From the NCBI GenBank assembly GCA_040003205.1, contig JBDUDA010000127.1, positions 1-8,733 on the forward strand: a DNA stretch of 8,733 bases, written 5' to 3'. Each line of letters begins with the position of its first letter. The first letter of the stretch is position 1. The stretch is from JALYIM01 sp040003205 (GTDB taxonomy: Bacteria > Acidobacteriota > Terriglobia > Terriglobales > Acidobacteriaceae). Under the pieces are notes generated by a model, which saw only the letters and a list, made by a program, of their open reading frames with translations, was not told where the DNA came from and made no database searches. Of this stretch, positions 1 to 6,295 are shown one piece after another. The position numbers and the translations under genes were made by a program.

Positions 1-1
1 C

Positions 2-1012
2 GGGGTGATTGCGAATGCTCCTGGCTTTTGCAACTACGCGCCGGTGAATGCCTCGAACATGCAGTGTACGATCGCGTTCACGCGTTTTCTCAGCGCGACC
101 GACACAGAAGTGCGAAGCGCTCTGCCCGGAGTGAGTTATCGCACCCGGCTAGTGGGCGCTCTTTCGGAGGGCGCGGAATGTACCGTCATTTCCGGTTCGA
201 CCCTCGACTTCTATCCTCAATATGTTCCCGCCCCCAACGAGCTGATTGAGGTCCACTACCGGGGCAGCGGTCGGGCCATGGCACGCGTCACGAACCCTGC
301 CAGCATCGCCGCTCAACAACGGCCGAATGGCGATGGCGTGTATGGGGCGGTACGTCATATAAAGCGGCCATCGCCGCGCACAACGACCGATTGCGAAAAT
401 GCCGCAATCGCGTTGCTTGACGATTCGGTAAATACGGCGTGGGAGGGAGAGTACGAAGTGTGGAGCGATTTCCTGCCGGCTGCGGCTAGCGATATCTTCC
501 CGGGAGACGCTTTGATTATTAACGTTCCCTCGCGCAATGCCGGGTTTCAGAGCATCGTGAGCAAGGTCGAAATAGTATTTAAAGATCCGGCTAACAATCG
601 AAGTGTCTACCGCATCTCGTTCGCAAATGATGCCGCGAAGTTGTTGGCAATTGATTTCGAGGCTGCAAGAATTACGACTCCCTTGAATGTGGTTGCTGTC
701 GATATATCTCAGGTGGGAGGAACCTACCTGCCTCCGCTGCGGGCTGCCGCGATCACGCAGATAGGCTCCACCAGCGCGAGCGTGGACGCAGGAACGCCAC
801 CGCCGGCAGGCGGAGGAATTGAAGTTAGGTGGAGCGACCTGGGATGGGGCTTGAGCAACGATCGCAATCTCGCGGGACGATTCAGCAATCAGCTTTTCAC
901 GCTTTCCCGGCTTTTACGTAGTCAAACTTATTACCTGCGTCAGTACGATGCGTCGACGCCTCCAAAATATTCTCGCTATTCTTCCGCCCTCCATATCGAC
1001 TACCCATTATGA
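2..1012 (+). CDS. Phage tail/baseplate-like protein, 3' part (5' end outside window)
   Basis: The reading frame is open to the left edge, and the first possible start (GTG at 5) has no visible ribosome site, so this is probably the C-terminal part of a longer protein; about 336 residues are present. It looks like a structural protein of a contractile or siphophage tail. Counting from the GTG, residues 130-220 carry a run with ENAAIALLDD, a W-G-Y stretch, DIFPGDALIINVPS and then alternating strands (VSKVEIVFKD, YRISFAND), a pattern I associate with tail hub or baseplate proteins. After a Pro/Gly linker (about 263-271), residues 272-335 form a small beta-domain ending in YYLRQYDAS and a Tyr/Ser-rich tail, resembling a fibronectin-III-like receptor or carbohydrate-facing module. 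It overlaps the next gene by ATGA. No signal peptide or membrane segment is seen. Family assignment is by pattern memory; a secreted or fibre-like non-phage protein remains possible. Confidence 0.55.
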   Translation, partial: GVIANAPGFCNYAPVNASNMQCTIAFTRFLSATDTEVRSALPGVSYRTRLVGALSEGAECTVISGSTLDFYPQYVPAPNELIEVHYRGSGRAMARVTNPASIAAQQRPNGDGVYGAVRHIKRPSPRTTTDCENAAIALLDDSVNTAWEGEYEVWSDFLPAAASDIFPGDALIINVPSRNAGFQSIVSKVEIVFKDPANNRSVYRISFANDAAKLLAIDFEAARITTPLNVVAVDISQVGGTYLPPLRAAAITQIGSTSASVDAGTPPPAGGGIEVRWSDLGWGLSNDRNLAGRFSNQLFTLSRLLRSQTYYLRQYDASTPPKYSRYSSALHIDYPL

Positions 1013-1320
1013 GAGAAATTTCCGACAATACTCCGGGCAAGACCTCGCACCCTTCTGCCGATCCACAACCTCTGGTAATTCGCGTTACTCACAATGATTT
1101 TCAGCGTGATGTTTTAGAAAAGCTGGGCCGTTTGGAGGCCAAGATGGACATGATTGTGGGAGGCGGTCAGCCCGGCCGGATGAAACTTGCAGAAGACAAA
1201 ATAGCGCTGCTCGAGAAAAGCGAGATCCGCCGCAGTGTCTATGACCGCCTGGTCAACGCAGTGATTACGATTGCGATCAGCCTCGCTATCGCAATGCGAG
1301 ACCATCTGTCCATCCGATGA
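1009..1320 (+). CDS. Small coiled-coil protein with C-terminal membrane segment (XhlA/holin-accessory-like)
   Basis: This 103-residue protein has a hydrophilic Pro/Ser-rich N-terminus (1-22), a charged heptad-like helix (about 30-75, with VLEKLGRLEAKMDMI and KIALLEK, broken by a GGGQPG turn at 51-56), and one short hydrophobic segment (about 81-96, LVNAVITIAISLAIAM) followed by a basic tail. Coiled coil plus single C-terminal membrane helix is the architecture of XhlA-type proteins that accompany phage holins, and the position right behind a tail gene fits a lysis cassette. The ATG overlaps the tail-gene stop (ATGA), and no Shine-Dalgarno is seen, so translation is probably coupled. No sequence signature proves the XhlA assignment; it could be another phage accessory membrane protein. 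No endolysin is visible next to it. Confidence 0.5.
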   Translation: MREISDNTPGKTSHPSADPQPLVIRVTHNDFQRDVLEKLGRLEAKMDMIVGGGQPGRMKLAEDKIALLEKSEIRRSVYDRLVNAVITIAISLAIAMRDHLSIR

Positions 1321-1385
1321 AAGCTGCCGAAGAAGTTTGTACTTAGCTCATGTGAAACCGCAGGCGAGCGCATCACAAAATAATC

Positions 1386-1393
1386 AGGGAGGA
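1386..1393 (+). promoter_or_regulatory. Strong Shine-Dalgarno of the 91-residue gene
   Basis: AGGGAGGA lies five bases before the ATG at 1399. It is the clearest ribosome site of the + strand genes and supports this small gene as real and independently translated. Confidence 0.7.
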
Positions 1394-1398
1394 ACAGC

Positions 1399-1674
1399 AT
1401 GGACTTTTTATCCAAGCTTTTGCAGGGAATTGCCTTCGTACCTACTGTAGTGAATGGCATTGAAGGACTATTTGGCGGGAAATCCGGCGCGCAAAAGAAG
1501 GACGCGGCGCTTTCGTTTTTAGAAACCGCTCTATCGATGACCGACGCAGTCGCCAGCCGTCACATCGTTGACGAAACAAAGTTCAGAGAAGGCATTAACA
1601 AAGTGATCGACGGCACGGTGGAATGCCTGAATGCTTCTGCCTGGAAGAAAAGCGAACCAACTCCTACGGCCTAG
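1399..1674 (+). CDS. Small phage-associated protein of unknown function
   Basis: A 91-residue protein. Residues 1-25 form a hydrophobic, Gly-punctuated helix (MDFLSKLLQGIAFVPTVV, then IEGLFGG). A basic turn (KSGAQKK, 28-34) leads into two predicted helices (35-53 and about 60-80, with the phrase KVIDGTVECLNAS), and the protein ends in a Lys/Pro/Thr tail. I recall short proteins with a similar VDE.KF..G..KVIDG.V.CLNAS ending near the lysis or tail end of prophages, but know no assigned function. The N-terminal helix might touch a membrane but is too weak to call a holin. It sits 78 bases after the XhlA-like gene, has its own strong ribosome site, and its stop lies 30 bases from the convergent E2 stop. 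Coding status is well supported; role is unknown. Confidence 0.65.
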   Translation: MDFLSKLLQGIAFVPTVVNGIEGLFGGKSGAQKKDAALSFLETALSMTDAVASRHIVDETKFREGINKVIDGTVECLNASAWKKSEPTPTA

Positions 1675-1704
1675 ACGCTCCTGCGCCAGCTCTCTCTCTG
1701 GAAA

Positions 1705-3087
1705 CTAACCGATCTCTTCGCTCCAGTTTTCGAGAGTCTTTTTCACCAAAGCCATGAACTGGTCTGCGACCGCGCCGTCAATTAAGCGGTGATCATATCC
1801 CAGCGTGAGGTGAACAACTGAACGGATGGCGATCGAATCGTTGCCCTCTTTATCGCTGATCACAGCAGCAGTTTTGGTGATACCGCCAACGCCCATGATT
1901 GCAGAGTTCGGCTGATTGATGATTGGCAAACCGAAGACCGCGCCGAACTGTCCGGGATTGGTTACAGTGAAAGTGGAGCCATCGACGTCGTCGGGCTTCA
2001 GTTTTTTGGAGCGCGAACGCTCTCCCAGATCAGCGATACCGCGCTGTAAGCCAAGAAAGTTCAGTTCGCCCGCGTTTTTCAGAACCGGGACGATCAATCC
2101 CCAATCGAGCGCGACCGCAATCCCGACGTTGATGTTTCGGTGATAGCGAATGTTTTCTCCCTCGATAGAAGCATTCACGATAGGAAATTGTTGCAACCCA
2201 ATAATAGCGGCGCGCACGAAAAACGGCATGAAGGTTAGCCGTGCACCATGGCGCTGCTCAAACGCCGTCTTAGTTTTGTTTCGCAGGGTCACGATGCGGG
2301 TGATGTCCACTTCAAACATGCAGTGAACGTGCGCACTGGTGCGGCGCGATTCAATCATGCGCTGCGCGATAATCTTGCGCATCTGCGTCATGGGAACAGC
2401 ATCGCCCGGAATATTTGCGGGCGCCGAAGGACGCGGTGACGAAGGTGCAGAGGCCCCCGAAGTCGAAGATGCGGAATCGGACACCCTTGATGGCGCAGCC
2501 GTCGCGGCTGGAACAGAGTCCTGCGCCTCGATGAAAGACTCGATATCCTGTTTGGTAATTCTTCCACCCAGGCCGCTGCCTTGCACCTGCGACAGATTGA
2601 CGTTGTGTTCACGCGCGATTTTGCGGACCAGCGGAGAGGATCTCGTGTGCTCGTCTTGAATTTCTGCCTTGGTGCCGTCCGCCTGATTTTCTCCAGCACT
2701 GAAACTTGCTTCCTGCTTAACTTCCTGCCGCTCCCCAGCTTGATTTTGCTTTGAGGCTACGTCTTTTTTCTTGTGGCTTGCAGACTGATCTTCGATTGCC
2801 GCCGGCGCGGCGGCTGACTTTGCCGGAGCGGGCGCCGCTGCGGACTCTCCTTCGGCGGCGATCGTTCCTACCACCGTGTTCACCTGTACGGTATCGCCTT
2901 CGGCGACTTTAATGTCGCTCAACACACCCGACGCGGGAGCGGGGATTTCGGCGTCAACCTTGTCGGTTGAGATTTCGAACAGCGGTTCGTCACGTTGTAC
3001 CTTGTCGCCTGGTTTTTTCAGCCACTTGGTAATCGTCCCCTCGACGATGGACTCGCCCATCTGGGGCATCACAATATCAGTCGGCAT
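1705..3087 (-). CDS. 2-oxoacid dehydrogenase complex E2, dihydrolipoamide acyltransferase
   Basis: E2 core of a 2-oxoacid dehydrogenase complex: its swinging lipoyl arm accepts the acyl group from E1 and the C-terminal domain transfers it to CoA in the cytosol. The 460 residues have the normal order. One lipoyl domain covers 1-76 with the modified lysine at K43 in STDKVDAE. A long linker (77-148) begins Ala/Pro-rich and becomes Lys/Gln/Glu-rich. The peripheral-subunit-binding domain is at about 149-187 (SSPLVRKIAREHNVNL, GSGLGGRITKQDI). A second Ser/Ala/Pro linker precedes the catalytic domain (about 229-460), which keeps the active-site YDHRLIDGA with H433 and D437. The ATG at 3087 has a good AAGGA four bases upstream. 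It is last in the cluster, 89 bases after the cytochrome gene, and may have its own promoter. Similar proteins are often annotated SucB, but E1 alpha/beta subunits next door argue for a pyruvate or branched-chain type complex; acyl specificity is unresolved. Confidence 0.93.
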   Translation of the reverse strand: MPTDIVMPQMGESIVEGTITKWLKKPGDKVQRDEPLFEISTDKVDAEIPAPASGVLSDIKVAEGDTVQVNTVVGTIAAEGESAAAPAPAKSAAAPAAIEDQSASHKKKDVASKQNQAGERQEVKQEASFSAGENQADGTKAEIQDEHTRSSPLVRKIAREHNVNLSQVQGSGLGGRITKQDIESFIEAQDSVPAATAAPSRVSDSASSTSGASAPSSPRPSAPANIPGDAVPMTQMRKIIAQRMIESRRTSAHVHCMFEVDITRIVTLRNKTKTAFEQRHGARLTFMPFFVRAAIIGLQQFPIVNASIEGENIRYHRNINVGIAVALDWGLIVPVLKNAGELNFLGLQRGIADLGERSRSKKLKPDDVDGSTFTVTNPGQFGAVFGLPIINQPNSAIMGVGGITKTAAVISDKEGNDSIAIRSVVHLTLGYDHRLIDGAVADQFMALVKKTLENWSEEIG

Positions 3088-3091
3088 TATT

Positions 3092-3096
3092 TCCTT
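3092..3096 (-). promoter_or_regulatory. Shine-Dalgarno of the E2 gene
   Basis: Read on the minus strand, AAGGA within GGAAGGAA lies four bases before the ATG at 3087. It fixes the start that gives a full lipoyl domain. Confidence 0.65.
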
Positions 3097-3136
3097 CCAT
3101 TCAAATCCCTAAATCTCGGGCCAAGCCCAAATCGTT

Positions 3137-3142
3137 ATTATA
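3137..3142 (-). promoter_or_regulatory. Candidate -10 box upstream of E2
   Basis: The minus strand reads TATAAT, a perfect sigma-70 -10 hexamer, in the gap between the cytochrome and E2 genes; a start site about 7 bases on would leave a leader of roughly 40 bases. No good -35 hexamer sits 16-18 bases upstream (that stretch is CG-rich), so this is a weak call. If real, E2 could be transcribed apart from the rest of the cluster. Confidence 0.3.
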
Positions 3143-3176
3143 TATGGGCAGTTTCATTTGCCGCGAAGCCGCATGC

Positions 3177-3749
3177 TTAGTGTTCGTGACCTTCATGACC
3201 CGAGGAATTTTCGCTCCCCGGCTTTTCTGACCTAGGCTCCACACCAAACGATTTTTTCCAATACTCCTGCACCGAAGGAGGAAGCTTCTCGATGCGGGAT
3301 AAAAATGCGGTCACCTTCCACATGTCTTCTTCGCTCAACGTCTTGTTCCAGGCCGGCATGCCGGTGTAACGGACGCCTGTCTTGATCGCATAGTTAATGT
3401 GCCACTCAGGGTCATCCATGGGATACAGAATCAATTGAGGCACTGGTGGATAGAATGACTTCGCGATCGGACTGGGCTTGTTATCGAGCGTGCCGTGGCA
3501 GAGCGCGCAATTCATGGTGTAAATTTTCATTCCCTGAATCAAATTTTCATCGGTAGGAGGGACTGGATTATTCAGACGCGGAGCGTGCCGGTCCATGGAT
3601 GCGTCGACGGCCGACATGGCGATCCAGGCCTCGAGATGAGTCGGAACCGCGTCCGCATTGGTTGAGACCAATCCGAAAGTGAGAAACGCAAGGCCACCCA
3701 GCACCAGGACAATCAAGGTAACTACAATTCCCAGAACAAAATTCTTCAT
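3177..3749 (-). CDS. Membrane-anchored mono-haem cytochrome c
   Basis: A 190-residue class I-type cytochrome c that should carry electrons on the periplasmic face of the inner membrane. Residues 6-29 form one strongly hydrophobic segment after a single lysine (MKNF), acting as a membrane anchor or uncleaved signal. The haem site is CALCH (C81, C84, H85), and the likely sixth ligand is M131 in TGMPAW, at normal distance for the CBB3/class I fold; only one CxxCH is present. The C-terminus (after about 170) is a hydrophilic tail ending in a His-rich GHEGHEH. The start has AAAGG six bases upstream. It lies 54 bases after E1 beta and 89 before E2, so is probably co-transcribed with cytosolic dehydrogenase genes, which is unusual. 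Cytochrome assignment is firm; partner and function (terminal-oxidase donor, sensor, or unrelated passenger) are unknown. Confidence 0.9.
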   Translation of the reverse strand: MKNFVLGIVVTLIVLVLGGLAFLTFGLVSTNADAVPTHLEAWIAMSAVDASMDRHAPRLNNPVPPTDENLIQGMKIYTMNCALCHGTLDNKPSPIAKSFYPPVPQLILYPMDDPEWHINYAIKTGVRYTGMPAWNKTLSEEDMWKVTAFLSRIEKLPPSVQEYWKKSFGVEPRSEKPGSENSSGHEGHEH

Positions 3750-3755
3750 GGTCCA

Positions 3756-3760
3756 CCTTT
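3756..3760 (-). promoter_or_regulatory. Shine-Dalgarno of the cytochrome c gene
   Basis: The minus strand reads AAAGG six bases before the ATG at 3749, supporting the start that leaves the membrane anchor at the very N-terminus. Confidence 0.5.
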
Positions 3761-3803
3761 GGACGCTGTGATTTAGTTCCGCATCTTGTCAGCGACGAGC
3801 AGC

Positions 3804-4778
3804 CTAATATGCTTTCAGCCGGCGCGCCTCACGCACCACATCTCCTACTTTTGGAAGGAAAAATTCTTCTTGTGGAGGCGAGAATGGTACTGGCGTATCC
3901 AATGCCGTGATGCGGACGATCGGACCGTCGAGGTCATCGAAAGCTTCTTCATTGATGATCGCGCTGAGTTCGCCCGCAATGCCACCGGTGCGAACGTCTT
4001 CGTGCAGCAAAATTACTTTATTAGTTTTACGGACGGCTTGTGCGATAGCTTCCTTATCGAGCGGCGCCAGGGTGCGCAAATCCACGATCTCAATGTCTAT
4101 TCCTTCCTTCGCCAGAATCTCGGCCGCTTCGAGCGCGACATACACCATCGCCGCATAAGTAATTACGCTGAGGTCTTTACCTTCGCGAACGGTGCGGGCC
4201 TTTCCCAGAGGAACAATGTAATCGTCGGCGGGAACTTCTTCCTTGATGCGGCGGTAAAGATATTTATGTTCAAAAAAAATGACCGGATTGTTGTCACGAA
4301 TCGAGGCCTTGATTAATCCCTTGGCGTCGTAGGCCGTCGCGGGACAAACAACTTTCAGCCCGGGGGTGTGCACGAAATACATTTCGTTGTTTTGCGAATG
4401 GAACGGGCCACCGTGGACATTGCCGCCACTGGGTCCCCGAAGAACGAGAGGCGAGGGTGGTCCCCAGAGATAATGCGTTTTTGCGACCATGTTGGTGATC
4501 TGGTTGAAAGCGCATCCAATGAAATCCATGAATTGAAATTCGGCGACTGGTCGCATTCCCGTGAGCGACGCGCCGAAAGCCGCTCCGACGATCGCGGATT
4601 CAGCTATAGGCGTATCAATAACTCTCTCGGGGCCGAAGCGGTCAATGAACCCGTCGGTGACTTTGAAGGCGCCCCCGTAAATTCCAATATCTTCGCCCAG
4701 GCAAAATACGCTGGAGTCGCGTTCCATTTCTTCCCAGATGCCCTGGCGAATGGCTTCGAGATAAGTCAGTTGTGGCAT
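3804..4778 (-). CDS. 2-oxoacid dehydrogenase E1 component, beta subunit
   Basis: Beta chain of the heterotetrameric thiamine-diphosphate E1 that decarboxylates a 2-oxoacid and reductively acylates the E2 lipoyl arm. At 324 residues it has the usual length of the PdhB/BkdA2/AcoB family. Visible landmarks are TYLEAIRQG at the start, GEDIG (28-32), the conserved glutamate E60 in DTPIAESAIVG that contacts the thiamine pyrimidine, the RGPSGG loop (114-119), and HSQN with H127 near the active site. The C-terminal domain follows (about 200-324) with LHEDVRTGG and DTPVPF. The ATG matches the family N-terminus but has only an A-rich stretch upstream and no clear ribosome site. It starts 44 bases after the E1 alpha stop. 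The EHKYLYR phrase resembles both branched-chain and pyruvate types, so substrate is not assigned. Confidence 0.93.
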   Translation of the reverse strand: MPQLTYLEAIRQGIWEEMERDSSVFCLGEDIGIYGGAFKVTDGFIDRFGPERVIDTPIAESAIVGAAFGASLTGMRPVAEFQFMDFIGCAFNQITNMVAKTHYLWGPPSPLVLRGPSGGNVHGGPFHSQNNEMYFVHTPGLKVVCPATAYDAKGLIKASIRDNNPVIFFEHKYLYRRIKEEVPADDYIVPLGKARTVREGKDLSVITYAAMVYVALEAAEILAKEGIDIEIVDLRTLAPLDKEAIAQAVRKTNKVILLHEDVRTGGIAGELSAIINEEAFDDLDGPIVRITALDTPVPFSPPQEEFFLPKVGDVVREARRLKAY

Positions 4779-4822
4779 AGATTTTTTGATTCTGCTTGCG
4801 TGCGCTGCGAGCGCGCTTGATT

Positions 4823-6247
4823 TTATTTGAAATGCAGCGCAGCTTCGCTCTCTTTAGGCGTAGCCGCGGCCGACTTTCCTTTGCGCACTTTAGGAGCACC
4901 GTATTTCGGCTTCACGTCGTGACAGCCATCCTCACAATACACCCCGCCCATGGCGGTTTCAGGGGCTGGCAGCGGCGAGTTGACCGCGAAATCGCGCTCT
5001 GCTTCCAGATAGCTTTCCATTTCCGCAACGAGGTTTTCGTGTTCTTTTTGCGTCATCCACTTTTTTACGTTCAAAAGATAATTCTCGAAGCGCGTGATGG
5101 GATCGCGTTTGCGCCAGTATTCGAACATCGGCTTTGGAACATAGTCGGCACCGTCGTGGATGGCGTGCCCTTTCATGCGCATCATTTTCGCTTCAATCAA
5201 CGTCGGACCTTCACCCCGGTGCGCACGCTCGACGGCGTCTCGGGCGGCGTCATAAACCTGGCAGGCGTCGGTTCCATCCACGATTACGCCGGGGATTCCA
5301 TAACCGATCGCGCGTTCGGCGAGATCGTCGATGCGATATTGCATGTCGGATGGTGTGGAGTAGGCCCAGAGATTACTTTCAATGAAAAGTACGAGTCCGA
5401 GGTCTTGTACGGCCGCGAAGTTTATGCCTTCGTAAGTCACGCCCGTGGACTGGCCGCCATCGCCAATGTAAGTCATCACCGCGACGTTCTTTCCCTGAAG
5501 CCTCGCGCCCAGTGCCACTCCGGCAAGCACAGGAATAAGGTCGCCGAGCATGGAAATCGGCGAGACCATGTTCCGTTTGTGAATATCTCCGAAATGCGAC
5601 GTGCCGTCGCGGCCTCCGGTAGGAGAATCGGCTTTGGCCATGTATTGCATCATGGTGTCGCGGGGAGCGAATCCGCGCACCAGCAGCGAACCCTGATTGC
5701 GAATCATGGGGCCAAACCAATCTTCGGGTCCGAGCGCGTAGGCTGACGCACAGGAACATGCTTCCTGCCCAAGTCCGAAATACACGCCGCCAACAACTTT
5801 CCCCTGCTTGTAAAGATTTTCGAGCGCTTGCTCCATTTTGCGATTCAGCAGCATATAGCGGTAAATCTCGATACACTGCTTTTTGTCGAGGTATTTAGAA
5901 TCGCGAATGGGCGGCACAGGGGCGTCGAAATCGCCGGTGACTTCGTAGCGGACCCCTTCGCTGGAACTTACCTGCTTAATAGAGAATGAGGATTTTTCAA
6001 GACGATAATCCGGGATGGAATACGTGCGTTCCTGCGGTAGAGGGACCGGGGCTTTGAGAGACGACCCGTTGGAAGAGGTAACCCTAGGCGCCGGCTTTAT
6101 GGAATTGTGAATTTTAGAATCCGAGTTTTTCGATATCGGATTACCCGAATTCGCGGCTAATGCCTTCGCATCTTGCGCGACATTCTTCACTGTAAGCTTG
6201 GTTTTTTCTTTAGGAGGCGCGGTTTTGTTGCGTTTATTCTTTGCCAT
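4823..6247 (-). CDS. 2-oxoacid dehydrogenase E1 component, alpha subunit, with long tails
   Basis: Alpha chain of the E1 decarboxylase, partner of the adjacent beta chain. The 474 residues exceed the usual 320-410. The catalytic core runs from about 120 to 425. It includes GGVYFGLGQEA (153-163), the thiamine-diphosphate motif starting GDG at 262-264 and closing at N292 in ESN (most relatives have NN, so 291 is Ser), and the RMKGHAIHD loop with H361, which corresponds to the phosphorylation loop of the eukaryotic enzymes. Extra parts: an N-terminal 75 residues rich in Lys, Ser, Asn and Pro, likely disordered, then a short segment (76-118) before the core. The C-terminal tail (about 430-474) has C438 and C442 and ends in basic, Ala-rich sequence. 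The ATG at 6247 lacks a strong ribosome site. The gene follows lipB by 48 bases. Pyruvate, branched-chain or other 2-oxoacid substrate cannot be decided here. Confidence 0.92.
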   Translation of the reverse strand: MAKNKRNKTAPPKEKTKLTVKNVAQDAKALAANSGNPISKNSDSKIHNSIKPAPRVTSSNGSSLKAPVPLPQERTYSIPDYRLEKSSFSIKQVSSSEGVRYEVTGDFDAPVPPIRDSKYLDKKQCIEIYRYMLLNRKMEQALENLYKQGKVVGGVYFGLGQEACSCASAYALGPEDWFGPMIRNQGSLLVRGFAPRDTMMQYMAKADSPTGGRDGTSHFGDIHKRNMVSPISMLGDLIPVLAGVALGARLQGKNVAVMTYIGDGGQSTGVTYEGINFAAVQDLGLVLFIESNLWAYSTPSDMQYRIDDLAERAIGYGIPGVIVDGTDACQVYDAARDAVERAHRGEGPTLIEAKMMRMKGHAIHDGADYVPKPMFEYWRKRDPITRFENYLLNVKKWMTQKEHENLVAEMESYLEAERDFAVNSPLPAPETAMGGVYCEDGCHDVKPKYGAPKVRKGKSAAATPKESEAALHFK

Positions 6248-6295
6248 GATTCACTGCCTGGACTTGTGTACCGCTGTGCGGCGCACCACTTCATA

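Noticed and set aside
5..249. A small alternative-frame ORF (28-249) within the tail-protein gene.
   Set aside because: It is Arg/His-rich with no domain and lies wholly inside the better-supported frame.
1675..1704. A bidirectional terminator between the phage-like module and E2.
   Set aside because: Only a four-pair stem (CCAG/CTGG) around a CT run is seen and no T-tract follows; too weak to call.
4796..5746. A 316-codon + strand open frame opposite E1 alpha, and shorter ones at 3786-4316 and 4368-4820 opposite E1 beta.
   Set aside because: Antisense to clearly conserved E1 genes; the translations are low-quality, Arg/His/Phe-rich and lack family motifs.
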